DNA from: Corynebacterium sp. NML98-0116
GTDB lineage: Bacteria > Actinomycetota > Actinomycetes > Mycobacteriales > Mycobacteriaceae
Length of the DNA stretch: 64,000 nucleotides
Assembly (NCBI RefSeq): GCF_001767255.1
Contig: NZ_CP017639.1
Span: forward strand, 454,863 to 518,862
Direction: 5' to 3'
Part shown: piece by piece, positions 19,585-27,852 of the stretch
Layout: the number at the start of each line of letters is the position of its first letter
How positions within the stretch are numbered: position 1 is the stretch's first letter
Notes under the pieces: generated by a model
Told to the model about the DNA's origin: nothing
Database searches by the model: none
What the model saw: only the letters and a program-made list of their open reading frames with translations
Made by a program: the position numbers and the translations under genes

Positions 19585-19866
19585 CACCACATTCCGCAAT
19601 TTCAATCACCGGACTTCACAAAAGCCCAGGTCGCTGATTGGCTGTGTAGGAATGTGGTGTCTCCTTAGTGGCCTCAGTGCCAAAGGACGCACCCAGTTTT
19701 ATCTAGCCCTTTTGTGACCTGTGGATATGTAAGTGGCCTGTTTTGGAATTGCGTCCTTTGGCACTCGTGCTCCCGTGCGTGCACCAAATTCTCTCCCGCC
19801 CGACCAGCGACCAGGGAAAACGCCAGGCCTCTACCTAAAACCAAGGAATTTGGTGTCTCCTTGGTG
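19585..19866. repeat. Composite inverted/direct repeat element after purM
   Basis: Seen directly: CACCACATTCC (19585-19595) pairs perfectly with GGAATGTGGTG (19649-19659); AGTGCCAAAGGACGCA (19676-19691) pairs perfectly with TGCGTCCTTTGGCACT (19750-19765), spacer 58; CACCAAATTC (19782-19791) pairs with GAATTTGGTG (19846-19855). The right arms continue as TGGTGTCTCCTTAGTG (19655-19670) and TGGTGTCTCCTTGGTG (19851-19866), so a related unit appears twice, about 196 bases apart. An open frame of 83 codons across it (19714-19965) has no protein-like features. Confidence 0.75.
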
Positions 19867-19898
19867 CCAGCAGCCTCTGAACGAGTGTTAAGGCACCA

Positions 19899-19938
19899 AA
19901 AGAACACCCGCTGCCCGGATGGGCAGCGGGTGTTCTTT
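19899..19938. terminator. Strong hairpin terminator between purM and the DUF3073 gene
   Basis: An 18-bp perfect stem (AAAGAACACCCGCTGCCC with GGGCAGCGGGTGTTCTTT) and a four-base loop GGAT. It can work in both directions: T-rich on the plus strand after the stem and CTTTTGG on the minus strand. Confidence 0.85.
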
Positions 19939-19953
19939 GTAAGCGTTGGACGT

Positions 19954-20160
19954 TTAGCGGTCTGAGGTGCCGTACGCATCCCAGTCGGCGTAATCGGCGT
20001 ACTGGTCATCTACCTCGTAGTCGTCGTCCTCTTCCCAGCTCTTCTTCGGAGCTTTGCCTGCGAGCTCGCGTTGGAGCGACTCGAGGTCCATTTCAGGAGA
20101 GTTGTACTTGAGTTGGCGAGCAACCTTGGTCTGCTTTGCTTTGGCGCGTCCGCGACCCAT
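19954..20160 (-). CDS. DUF3073 protein
   Basis: 68 residues (MGRGRAKAKQTKVARQLKYN, then SPEMDLESLQRELAGK), with a basic N-terminus and an acidic, tyrosine-rich C-terminus (DDDYEVDDQYADYADWDAYG). This is the actinobacterial DUF3073 family, present near purM in many corynebacteria and of unknown function. The ATG at 20160 has an AAGGGGG ribosome binding site 8 bases upstream. The terminator at 19899-19938 follows it. Confidence 0.88.
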   Translation of the reverse strand: MGRGRAKAKQTKVARQLKYNSPEMDLESLQRELAGKAPKKSWEEDDDYEVDDQYADYADWDAYGTSDR

Positions 20161-20348
20161 TGCGTGACCCCCTTGAGGTGGTTCTTCTGGGCGGCTCCCG
20201 GGCAGGGAGCGGCCTCATGCTTTTCGATTCGTTAATTGTCCTGTAGGACATAATAGCGCGAACGTTCCAAAAATTCCCCTCCACGGGGTGACCTGTGTGT
20301 TTGCCCAGCGGGCCCCGGCAAGAGCCCACACAGGGGCCAGTCTGAGAT

Positions 20349-21443
20349 CTAGTTGCCGCGCAACCGTTGTTGGGCCTTGCGCCCGGCTTTCTCGCCCTCA
20401 TCGGTGGGAAGAGAATCAGGGTCGATGCGAGCGGAAACGCCATCGATGTCAAGGTCGACGTCAGTGCCGGCGTTGAGTGCGGACCGTTTCAGGCGGGCCA
20501 GTGCGATGGGGCCGTAGTCGGCGTCGTGGACGACGGTGCCGAGTGTGCCAACCGCGCGCCCGCCCGCCCGGATGGTTGCACCGATCTCTGGCTCGGTGGG
20601 TGCGGAGCCGTCGAGCTGCAGCATGACCATCAGGCGGGGGGAGCGGCCAATGTTTTCCACGCGCGCGACGGTTTCTTGCCCGCGGTAGCAGCCCTTCTCC
20701 AGGTGGACTGCGGCGATGCGGTCGCCGCGGTTGATCAGGCGCGGGGCTTCGTGCGGGATGGTTTTTTCGTCGCAGTCGGCGCCGAGTTCGGGCTCGCCGG
20801 CCCGCACGCGCTCGGCGGTGAACGCCATCAGCCCGCCGAGCACGCCGCCGCGTTCCACCAGCGCATCGACGACCTCTTCGAGCCGGTCGCGTTCGACCGC
20901 GATGTCGAAGCGCGCGTGCGCGGTCCACGGGGACACCCGCCGGGAAAACGCCACGCCGTCCACCGCCGCGAGGGCTTCCGTGGCGTCGGCTGGGCCGATG
21001 AGCGTGAGGATCGCCAGGTCGGTGTCGGTGATGGTGACGTCGGACCAGAACACCATTTTGCGCAGGAACGCGGTGAAGGTTTCGTATTGCGCGGCTGGCA
21101 GGTCGAGGTAGAACGTGGTGCCGTCGTAGAAGACGTCGGCGTGGTGGAGGATCCTGCCCTGCGCGTCGAGGTCGAGGGCGGAGGCTGCGAAGCCGGAGGG
21201 GGCGTCGTCAAGCTTTTGTGAGAGGAGGTTGTTTAAGAACTCTGGTGCGTCGGGCCCCGCGACCGCGATGATGCGGCGCTGCGAGCGGTCGATGATGACG
21301 GGCTGGGTGTCCATGGCGCGTTGTTCGCCGAGCGGCTCCCCGTAGTGCCAGGCGACCCCCTTCGCGTCGAGCGGCGTCGTGCCCGCAAACTCTGCGGCGC
21401 CAGGGCGTTGCAAAAGTGGAGAAGAGTTCAACACATCCACCAT
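20349..21443 (-). CDS. YgfZ/GcvT-type folate-binding protein
   Basis: 364 residues with the hallmark KGCYRGQE (Cys252) and the GcvT-like segments RRIIAVAGPDAPEFLNNLLSQ and DYGPIALARLKR. YgfZ proteins bind tetrahydrofolate and help repair or assemble iron-sulfur clusters in certain enzymes; the strictly conserved cysteine is present. The ATG at 21443 is only 22 bases from the divergent pabC-like gene, and both genes can use the same -10 bases (21452-21459). Confidence 0.85.
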   Translation of the reverse strand: MVDVLNSSPLLQRPGAAEFAGTTPLDAKGVAWHYGEPLGEQRAMDTQPVIIDRSQRRIIAVAGPDAPEFLNNLLSQKLDDAPSGFAASALDLDAQGRILHHADVFYDGTTFYLDLPAAQYETFTAFLRKMVFWSDVTITDTDLAILTLIGPADATEALAAVDGVAFSRRVSPWTAHARFDIAVERDRLEEVVDALVERGGVLGGLMAFTAERVRAGEPELGADCDEKTIPHEAPRLINRGDRIAAVHLEKGCYRGQETVARVENIGRSPRLMVMLQLDGSAPTEPEIGATIRAGGRAVGTLGTVVHDADYGPIALARLKRSALNAGTDVDLDIDGVSARIDPDSLPTDEGEKAGRKAQQRLRGN

Positions 21444-21451
21444 CGTAGCGG

Positions 21452-21459
21452 GATACTAT
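21452..21459. promoter_or_regulatory. Bidirectional promoter with overlapping -10 elements
   Basis: GATACTAT reads as GATACT on the plus strand, 8 bases before the ATG at 21466, and as ATAGTATC on the minus strand, where TAGTAT ends 9 bases before the ATG at 21443. Only 22 bases separate the two start codons, so both -10 elements share bases. Confidence 0.6.
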
Positions 21460-21465
21460 GAACGC

Positions 21466-22389
21466 ATGGGTTCGTCGCACTTGTTACCAGCTCCAGTGAT
21501 CTATCTTGTGGAACCGTTCGGCGGTTCTATTCGACGCCAAAACGCCAGCATGCCGCACGTGTTTTGGGACGACGCCGCCGTCACGCGTGGCGACGGCATC
21601 TTCGAAACCATCCTGATCCGGAAGGGGGTGCCCGCCAACCTTGAGGCCCACATTGAGCGTTTCCGGCGAAGCGCCCGCACACTCGACCTGCCGGACCCGG
21701 GGGTGGACCACTGGGTGAAGGCGACGAATGAGGCGGTGGCCGACTACGTGCGCGAGCGCGGCAGCGAGCCGGAGGAAGTGGACGCGCGCTGCGTGTGGAC
21801 GATGACGCGTGGCCGCGAAACCACCGGCGTCCCCACGGCGTGGCTGACGGTGCGCCCCATCGACGAGACTGCCCTGAAGCAGCGCAAGAGCGGGGTATCG
21901 GTGATGACGACCTCGCGTGGCTACTCCCTGGACACCGGTGAGCACGCAGTGCCGTGGATGCAGGTAGGCGCGAAGACCTTGAACTATGCGGCGAACATGG
22001 CTGCGCTGCGCTGGGCGAAGAGCCACGGGCACGACGACGTCATCTACATCGACCCCACCACCGAGCGCGTGCTGGAGGGCGCGAACTCGACGGTGATCGT
22101 GGTGAAGAAGGGCGGGCGGATCCGCACGCCGAAGCCGGGGCCGGGCATCCTGCCGGGCACGACGCAGGCCGCGCTGTTCGAGTACGCATCCGCGCGCGGC
22201 TGGAAGTGCAAGCAGAAAGACATCTACCTGAATGAGCTGTTCAAGGCTGAGTCGGTGTGGTTGGTGAGCTCCACGCGGATGGCAACGAGGGTGAAGCGCC
22301 TGAATGACAAAAAGCTCCCGGCCCCCGAGAACGCTCGGGAGATCCAGGAGCTAGTGCAGCAGGCGCTCGACGCGAGCATCGGCCTGTAA
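21466..22389 (+). CDS. pabC: Aminodeoxychorismate lyase / class IV aminotransferase
   Basis: 307 residues from MGSSHLLPAPVIYLVEPFGG. Class IV PLP-enzyme features: FWDDAAVTRGDGIFETILIRKG, NLEAHIERFRRSA, the PLP-lysine region WMQVGAKTLNYAANMAALRW, ERVLEGANSTVIVVKKG and GPGILPGTTQAALFEYA. The most likely reaction is release of pyruvate from aminodeoxychorismate to give 4-aminobenzoate for folate; a branched-chain or D-amino acid aminotransferase is the alternative. The folate-binding YgfZ gene is its divergent neighbour. The start is probably leaderless. Confidence 0.75.
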   Translation: MGSSHLLPAPVIYLVEPFGGSIRRQNASMPHVFWDDAAVTRGDGIFETILIRKGVPANLEAHIERFRRSARTLDLPDPGVDHWVKATNEAVADYVRERGSEPEEVDARCVWTMTRGRETTGVPTAWLTVRPIDETALKQRKSGVSVMTTSRGYSLDTGEHAVPWMQVGAKTLNYAANMAALRWAKSHGHDDVIYIDPTTERVLEGANSTVIVVKKGGRIRTPKPGPGILPGTTQAALFEYASARGWKCKQKDIYLNELFKAESVWLVSSTRMATRVKRLNDKKLPAPENAREIQELVQQALDASIGL

Positions 22390-22409
22390 AAGCCTGTAAA
22401 CCCTAGTGC

Positions 22410-23033
22410 TTAGCCGGCGACGCGCTTGAGCTCGGCGGACATGTAGGGGACCATCTCGCCGTCGACGGCGCGCTCGTCAACCCAACCGAGGTTGTTGTTC
22501 GGCATCAGGCCGTAGACGCGCTTGCCCGGGCCGTGGTTCTCAGGGCCGGTTTCCGTCACGATGGTCGACGCGCTGGTCAGCTGCCATGCGCGCTCGTTGA
22601 GCAGCGTGCCGTACATGATCTCGGTGAGCCCGCGGGAATTGGTCAGGGTGACCTCGATTTCGTCCTTCAGGGAAATACGCCAGAAGCCGACCTCGCGCTG
22701 GTCAGCGCCGGTGGGCTTGCCGTCCTCGTCCAGGCGCCAGATGCGGGACTCGAAGCGGAGGTAATTCTCGCCGTCGTGGGAGATGACCAGCTGCTGGCCA
22801 AAGGCGTACTCGTCGCCGTTATCGTTGGCCTGGCCCTCGCCGTGCCACACGCCGACCAGCGGCAGAAGTGCTAAGAGGCCGTCGTGGAGGCTAGGGCCCT
22901 CGCGAAGGTTGGCCGTGTCCGCTGGCAGCGGCATCTCATCAAACCCAAGCGCTGGGATATTGCGGTGCGCAGTCGCCTTCGACTGCTCCGCGGCGAGGTT
23001 GACTGCTTCGTTCCCGTTTAGTTTTTCACTCAT
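22410..23033 (-). CDS. Nitrobindin-like (THAP4/DUF1794) beta-barrel protein lacking the heme histidine
   Basis: 207 residues. After ~55 variable residues comes the barrel: LLPLVGVWHGEGQANDNGDE (61-67 GVWHGEG), then YLRFESRIW, REVGFWRISL and NSRGLTEIMYGTLL. In true nitrobindins a histidine in a C-terminal HLxAxLxR motif binds heme iron; here the equivalent reads YMSAELKR, with Tyr197 in that place. It is therefore a ferric-nitrobindin-like family member that may not bind heme the same way. The ATG at 23033 lies 7 bases after TAGCCT (23041-23046, minus strand). Confidence 0.85.
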   Translation of the reverse strand: MSEKLNGNEAVNLAAEQSKATAHRNIPALGFDEMPLPADTANLREGPSLHDGLLALLPLVGVWHGEGQANDNGDEYAFGQQLVISHDGENYLRFESRIWRLDEDGKPTGADQREVGFWRISLKDEIEVTLTNSRGLTEIMYGTLLNERAWQLTSASTIVTETGPENHGPGKRVYGLMPNNNLGWVDERAVDGEMVPYMSAELKRVAG

Positions 23034-23053
23034 GCGTACCAGGCTACAACGTC

Positions 23054-23791
23054 CTACACCAGCGGCGCGAGGTCGCCGGCCTCCACGACGGTGTTGATGC
23101 GGTCGCGGGAAAACTCGATGGAGCCGCCGGAAAGTTGCACGTTGTCGGCCTGGCCGCCTAGCGGCAGGTCGCGGGTGTCCCTGTCCAGGGTGTACGCGTC
23201 GATGACGCGGTCGGTGAGGTCGGAGGGGACGTCGATAAGCTGGCTGGGCCGCATGCGGAACGTGGGGCCGTCGAGGCGCAGGGTGACCACGACTGTGGTG
23301 GGAATGTCCGTGCCGGGGACGGTGCCGGTCATGCGAGCTTCGCTCGCGGTGCCGCCGGAGGGCGAGATGTCGTAGGGATGCGCGATGTCGAGGTCGGTCA
23401 TGCCGAGGAGCTGGCCGAACGCGACGCCGTCGAGGCGCACTGTGCGGCGTACAACGTCGGCCTGCGCGCCGGTGAGATCCGCGCGGCGCAGGCGTTGCCC
23501 GGCGCTCGCGGGCAGTTCCAGGTTGATCAGCTCCACCCCGGCGTTGCCCACGCCGACGCCCGCCACCGGCACGTCTACGGAGTGCAGGCTCACCCTTGAC
23601 ACAGCTCCGGTCACAGCAGCCAGCGCCACCGGGAACCCGGAGATGTAGGCCTCGGGGGCGACTTCGAGCCCGTTGAGCTGCGCGGCCTGCCTCGACAGCG
23701 TGCGCTCCACGCCGGAGGCAAACAGGGTGTCGGCGGCGCCACCGACGCACAGCACCGCAACGAGCCCGAGGGCGATCGACCGTTTCTTCAC
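23054..23791 (-). CDS. LmeA-like (DUF2993) phospholipid-binding protein
   Basis: 245 residues. An N-terminal hydrophobic helix (SIALGLVAVLCVGGAADTLFA) acts as signal or anchor, followed by a DUF2993 domain: ISGFPVALAAVTGAVSRVSLHS, LTGAQADVVRRTVRLDGVAFGQLL, VTLRLDGPTFRMRPSQL and GGSIEFSRDRINTVV. Mycobacterial LmeA is a periplasmic phosphatidylinositide-binding protein needed for lipomannan synthesis, so an envelope role is likely but inferred. GTG 23791 is chosen; a TACAAC hexamer ends 7 bases upstream. It is 34 bases from the divergent mshD. Confidence 0.75.
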   Translation of the reverse strand: MKKRSIALGLVAVLCVGGAADTLFASGVERTLSRQAAQLNGLEVAPEAYISGFPVALAAVTGAVSRVSLHSVDVPVAGVGVGNAGVELINLELPASAGQRLRRADLTGAQADVVRRTVRLDGVAFGQLLGMTDLDIAHPYDISPSGGTASEARMTGTVPGTDIPTTVVVTLRLDGPTFRMRPSQLIDVPSDLTDRVIDAYTLDRDTRDLPLGGQADNVQLSGGSIEFSRDRINTVVEAGDLAPLV

Positions 23792-23825
23792 GTCTCTAGT
23801 TGTACACACACGCTAGCCTTGGGGC

Positions 23826-24740
23826 ATGACGAACACTCGCTTTCACCCCCAACCGCTCACGCTGCCGGAACAGCCGGAGACGGCCAAACAGGTCGAGGCG
23901 ATGCTGCAGCGCGTCGCGGACTACGACGGCATCGCCGCCTTTTCCGAGCAGTTCCTCAACGGGCTTCACGACGCCCGCCTGGGCCACAACCACCTGGTAG
24001 TCAGACAGGGCGACGACGTTGTAGGAGTAGTAGGGTTCGCCCCGGACGGTTCGGCGGAGCTCGCGGTGGATCCGCAGTCGCGAGGTCAGGGGATGGGCCG
24101 CAGCCTTGTCGACGCCGCCTTCGCCCACAACCCCGCCGCCGGCCTATGGGCCCACGGTAACCTGCCCGACGCCCACGAGGTTGCGCTGCTCCTCGGGCTC
24201 CGCCCGGTGCGCGAGCTGCTCGTGATGCGTCTGGACGAGGTGCGCGCTGAACCCGTGCAGCTGCCCGAGGGATACGAGGCGTTCAACCTCGTTGAGGCGA
24301 GCGCGAAGTGGGGCAGGGAGCCCGTCGAAAAGTCGTGGCTGGAAGCCAACAACCAGGCGTTTTCCTGGCACCCGGAGCAGGGTGGCTGGGATTTGGAGCG
24401 CCTCCACCGCGCGATGGAGGCCGACTGGTTTGACCCGGCGGGTGTGTGGTTCCTGTACCACGGCGAGGAACTCGCGGGCTTCCACTGGACGAAGCGCCAC
24501 CCGGACGGCACCGGAGAGGTCTACGTTGTCGGCTTGGCGGACGCCTTCCGCGGCCACGGCCTTGGCGGCGTATTGATGGAACTGGGGCTGGTTCACCTCG
24601 CGGAGCAGGGAAGCCCGGCCGTGATCCTCTACGTTGAGGCGGACAATGCCCCGGCCGTGAAGCGCTACGAGGAGCTTGGATTCCAGGTCGCGGAGCGCCA
24701 CGTCGTATATAAAGCGGCGGGGGCAGCGGCGGGTGATTAA
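23826..24740 (+). CDS. mshD: Mycothiol synthase
   Basis: 304 residues with two GNAT domains. The N-terminal one is degenerate (DGSAELAVDPQSRGQGMGRSLV), and the C-terminal one is active-type (GEVYVVGLADAFRGHGLGGVLM, then LYVEADNAPAVKRYEELGF). NNQAFSWHPEQGGWDLERL is typical of MshD. It acetylates Cys-GlcN-inositol with acetyl-CoA to give mycothiol, the actinobacterial low-molecular-weight thiol. The ATG is 6 bases after TAGCCT (23814-23819). This gene is good evidence for an actinomycete. Confidence 0.92.
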   Translation: MTNTRFHPQPLTLPEQPETAKQVEAMLQRVADYDGIAAFSEQFLNGLHDARLGHNHLVVRQGDDVVGVVGFAPDGSAELAVDPQSRGQGMGRSLVDAAFAHNPAAGLWAHGNLPDAHEVALLLGLRPVRELLVMRLDEVRAEPVQLPEGYEAFNLVEASAKWGREPVEKSWLEANNQAFSWHPEQGGWDLERLHRAMEADWFDPAGVWFLYHGEELAGFHWTKRHPDGTGEVYVVGLADAFRGHGLGGVLMELGLVHLAEQGSPAVILYVEADNAPAVKRYEELGFQVAERHVVYKAAGAAAGD

Positions 24741-24759
24741 ACCCAACCGTCACGCAACA

Positions 24760-24800
24760 TTCATGTGAAGTTCACGAATAGGGGCCTTTAGTGTTCACCA
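24760..24800 (+). promoter_or_regulatory. Candidate PhoR operator upstream of pstS
   Basis: TTCATGTGAAG and TTCACGAATAG stand exactly 11 bases apart (24760, 24771), and GTTCACCA recurs at 24793. Eleven-base direct repeats are the usual form of PhoP/PhoR-type binding sites, but no exact consensus is claimed. Confidence 0.45.
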
Positions 24801-24861
24801 TCACGCTTTAGCGTTACTCCTCGAACATTAAAGGTCACTATTTCTTGGAAAGGTATTCCAC

Positions 24862-25983
24862 GTGAATTTCAAAAATCAGCGTTCTGCAGCAGTATTCGGT
24901 GCATTGGCGGTAGCGTCGGCCGCGTTGGTTGCGTGTGGCAACGGTGCAGACAATGCGGCGGACACCTCCGCAACGGATACCCCCGGTTCCGATGCTGCAG
25001 TCGCAGGGGAGTACGAACTTTCCGGCGAAACTGGGCAGCTGTTGGCGGAGGGCGCGTCTTCGCAGCAGAACGCGATGGACTACTTCCGTACCGTGTACGA
25101 GGCAGACGTTCCGGGGGCAACGCTTGCGTACAACCCGACCGGCTCCGGCGCTGGCGTGAAGCAGTTCCTGGATAACCAGGTGGTCTTCGCAGGCTCCGAC
25201 TCGCCACTGAAGGAAGAGGAAGTCGCAAAGGCTGCGGAGCGCTGCGGTGGCAACGAGGCGTGGCACCTGCCGTTCGTGATTGGCCCTGTCGCGGTTGCAT
25301 ACAACCTGGAGGGCGTCGACGAGCTGACGCTGAGCGTCGACAACATCGTGGAGATCTTCCAGGGCGTCATCAAGAACTGGAATGACCCGAAGATTGCGGA
25401 GTCCAACCCGGGCGTGGAGTTGCCGGACCAGAAGATCAACGTCGTTTACCGCGCGGACGAGTCGGGTACCTCGGATAACTTCCAAAAGTTCCTGATTGCG
25501 GCGTCGGATGGCAAGTGGGAGTCGAAGGGCAAGGCGTTCCCGACGGAGGTCGGCTCCGGTGCGAATGGCTCCACCGGTGTCGCTGACCAGGTGGCAAACA
25601 CCCCAGGCGCGATCACCTACGTTGAGGCGGGCTTCGCAGACAAGATTGCGAAGGTTGACTTCGGCAACGGCCCGGTTGAGCTGAACTCCACCACCGTGGG
25701 CAACGCGCTGGCACACATGAAGTTCTCCACGGAGGGCCACAACATGGTGGTGGACTCGGAAGCGCTGTTCGCGTCGAAGGATGCGGATTCCTACCCGCTG
25801 ATCCTGACCACCTACGAAATTGTGTGCTCGGCTGGCTACGATGCCGCAACCGCTGGCATGGTGCGTGACTTCCTGAACGTGGCGCTGGACTCGCAGGACA
25901 GCGAGCTGGAGTCCGAGGGCTTCATCCCGGTGTCGGGCGCGCACGCTGAGCGTCTCCGCGAGGCCATCAACGCGATTCAGTAA
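24862..25983 (+). CDS. pstS: Phosphate ABC transporter, substrate-binding lipoprotein
   Basis: 373 residues. The signal peptide ends in lipobox ALVAC (lipid-anchored Cys near residue 25), followed by a low-complexity acidic linker. The periplasmic-binding fold shows GQLLAEGASSQQNAMDYF, NPTGSGAGVKQFLDNQVVFAGSDSPL, VYRADESGTSDNFQKFL and VGSGANGSTGVADQV, which are phosphate-ligand loops. It captures inorganic phosphate outside the membrane for PstCAB. GTG 24862 follows a GGAAAGG ribosome binding site. It is the first gene of pstSCAB and probably under PhoR control. Confidence 0.95.
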   Translation: MNFKNQRSAAVFGALAVASAALVACGNGADNAADTSATDTPGSDAAVAGEYELSGETGQLLAEGASSQQNAMDYFRTVYEADVPGATLAYNPTGSGAGVKQFLDNQVVFAGSDSPLKEEEVAKAAERCGGNEAWHLPFVIGPVAVAYNLEGVDELTLSVDNIVEIFQGVIKNWNDPKIAESNPGVELPDQKINVVYRADESGTSDNFQKFLIAASDGKWESKGKAFPTEVGSGANGSTGVADQVANTPGAITYVEAGFADKIAKVDFGNGPVELNSTTVGNALAHMKFSTEGHNMVVDSEALFASKDADSYPLILTTYEIVCSAGYDAATAGMVRDFLNVALDSQDSELESEGFIPVSGAHAERLREAINAIQ

Positions 25984-25985
25984 CA

Positions 25986-26948
25986 ATGGCTACAGCTCAA
26001 GTTGAGGCGCGCCCCCGGCGCCGAGCCGGGGACCGCGTCTTCGAGGGCGTATCGACGTCCTCTTCGGTTTTAATCACGCTCATCATTTCTGCGATTGGCG
26101 CATTCCTCCTGCTGGAGGCCCTGCCGCCCCTGCTGCGGAACGAAGGCGGCTTCCTCGGGTTCCTGACGTATTCGGGCCCGTGGGAGACGGCGAACCTGGA
26201 CGCAATGCGTTTCGGTATCCCGAACTTGTTCTTCTCCACGGTGATGATTTCGCTCATCGCGTTGCTGATCGCGATGCCGGTCGCTCTGGGCGTGGCGCTG
26301 TTCCTCTCGAGCTTCGCGCCGAAGCGCATGGTGCGCCCGCTCGCGGTGCTGGTGGACTTGCTGGCGGCGGTGCCGTCGATCGTCTACGGCATCTGGGGCG
26401 CGAAAGTGCTGGGACCCGCGCTCGGCAAGTTCTACGAGTGGGTGCATTCCTGGGGAGGCGACTTCTTCCTCTTCGCGCACTACCAAAACTCGCCGTCGTT
26501 CGCGACCGGCCGCAACATCCTGACCGGTGGCATCGTGCTGGCCATCATGATCTTGCCGATCATCGCAGCCACCGCCCGCGAGATCTTCACGCAGACGCCG
26601 CGCGGTCTCATCGAGTCTGCGATGGCCTTGGGCGCGACGCGCTGGGACGTGGTGCGGATGACGGTGTTGCCGTTCGGCAAGTCTGGCTTCGTGGCGGGAT
26701 CGATGCTGGGCCTTGGCCGCGCGTTGGGCGAGACGATGGCGCTGTACATGGTGGTATCCCCGGCGCCGCTGTTCCGCGGCTCGCTCTTCGACGGCGGCAC
26801 CACCTTCGCAACCGCGATCGCGAATGCGTCCGCGGAGTTCAATAACCCGATTAGCGCTGGCGCCTACATTGCGGCGGGCTTGGTCCTGTTTGTGATTACG
26901 TTTGCGGTCAACGCTGCAGCGCGCGCGATTGTGAGGAGAAGTAAATGA
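25986..26948 (+). CDS. pstC: Phosphate ABC transporter permease PstC
   Basis: 320 residues with six predicted membrane helices (first VLITLIISAIGAFLLLEALP, last GAYIAAGLVLFVITFAVNA) and the ABC-permease EAA loop TPRGLIESAMALGATRWDVVRMTVLPFGKSG. It starts two bases after the pstS stop and overlaps pstA by four. With PstA it forms the membrane channel for phosphate. Confidence 0.95.
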   Translation: MATAQVEARPRRRAGDRVFEGVSTSSSVLITLIISAIGAFLLLEALPPLLRNEGGFLGFLTYSGPWETANLDAMRFGIPNLFFSTVMISLIALLIAMPVALGVALFLSSFAPKRMVRPLAVLVDLLAAVPSIVYGIWGAKVLGPALGKFYEWVHSWGGDFFLFAHYQNSPSFATGRNILTGGIVLAIMILPIIAATAREIFTQTPRGLIESAMALGATRWDVVRMTVLPFGKSGFVAGSMLGLGRALGETMALYMVVSPAPLFRGSLFDGGTTFATAIANASAEFNNPISAGAYIAAGLVLFVITFAVNAAARAIVRRSK

Positions 26949-27838
26949 CAACAAAGCCTATGTCGCCATTTACCCCCGTGGCGAAGTCGCGCACGATAAA
27001 AAGCGCTGTGATGGGCACGCTCGTGGCTGCCACGATGGTGCTGGCGATGCTGCCGCTGCTGTGGCTGCTGGTCACGGTGGTCGGCCGCGGGTGGGACGCC
27101 ATCAGCGACGTGTCCTGGTGGACCACCGACATGGTCGGCATCCGCGCCACCAAGGAGGGCGGCGGTGCGCTGCACGCGATTGTAGGAACGCTGGCGCAGA
27201 CGTTGGTGGCGTCGATAATTGCGATCCCGATTGGCGTGGCCACAGCGATCTACCTGGTGGAGTATGACAAGGGCGGGAAGCTGGGCAAGCTGACCACGTT
27301 CATGGTGGACATCCTGTCAGGTGTGCCGTCGATTGTTGCCGCGCTGTTCATCTACGCGCTGTGGATTACGGTGCTGGGGCAGGCGCGCTCCGGTTTCGCG
27401 GTCGCGCTGTCGCTGATCCTGCTGATGCTGCCCGTGGTGGTGCGCAATACGGAGGAGATGCTGCGCGTGGTGCCGATGGATCTGCGCGAGGCGTCCTACG
27501 CCCTGGGCGTGCCGAAGTGGAAGACCATCGTGCGCGTCGTGGTGCCGACGGCCTTCTCCGGCATCACCACCGGCATCATGCTGGCGATTGCCCGCGTGAT
27601 GGGCGAGTCCGCGCCGGTGCTGATCCTGGTTGGGTCCACGCCGATCGTGAACTGGGCCGGCATGTTTGGTCAGCCGCAGTCCTCGCTGCCGCTGTTCATG
27701 CTGGACATGTGGAAGGCAGGCGGCACGGGTGCGGCCGCCGACAGGCTGTGGGGCTCGGCCCTCACACTGCTCATCATTGTTGTTGTGCTCAACGCCCTCG
27801 CGCGGTTGATTGCCGCGAAGTTTTCAGTGAAGAAATAA
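26945..27838 (+). CDS. pstA: Phosphate ABC transporter permease PstA
   Basis: 297 residues and six membrane helices (for example [20 protein letters not shown] and [19 protein letters not shown]). The EAA-type loop is [31 protein letters not shown]. It overlaps the pstC stop in ATGA and is followed by pstB after 14 bases. Confidence 0.95.
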   Translation: MTTKPMSPFTPVAKSRTIKSAVMGTLVAATMVLAMLPLLWLLVTVVGRGWDAISDVSWWTTDMVGIRATKEGGGALHAIVGTLAQTLVASIIAIPIGVATAIYLVEYDKGGKLGKLTTFMVDILSGVPSIVAALFIYALWITVLGQARSGFAVALSLILLMLPVVVRNTEEMLRVVPMDLREASYALGVPKWKTIVRVVVPTAFSGITTGIMLAIARVMGESAPVLILVGSTPIVNWAGMFGQPQSSLPLFMLDMWKAGGTGAAADRLWGSALTLLIIVVVLNALARLIAAKFSVKK

Positions 27839-27852
27839 GGATTACGTGCAAT

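Noticed and set aside
19714..19965. Plus-strand ORF of 83 codons after purM
   Set aside because: It is made of the inverted repeats and the terminator stem, with no ribosome binding site and no protein-like pattern.
20161..20348. Gene or regulatory RNA between DUF3073 and ygfZ
   Set aside because: Only the DUF3073 ribosome binding site and an unremarkable promoter-like region are visible; nothing further is supported.
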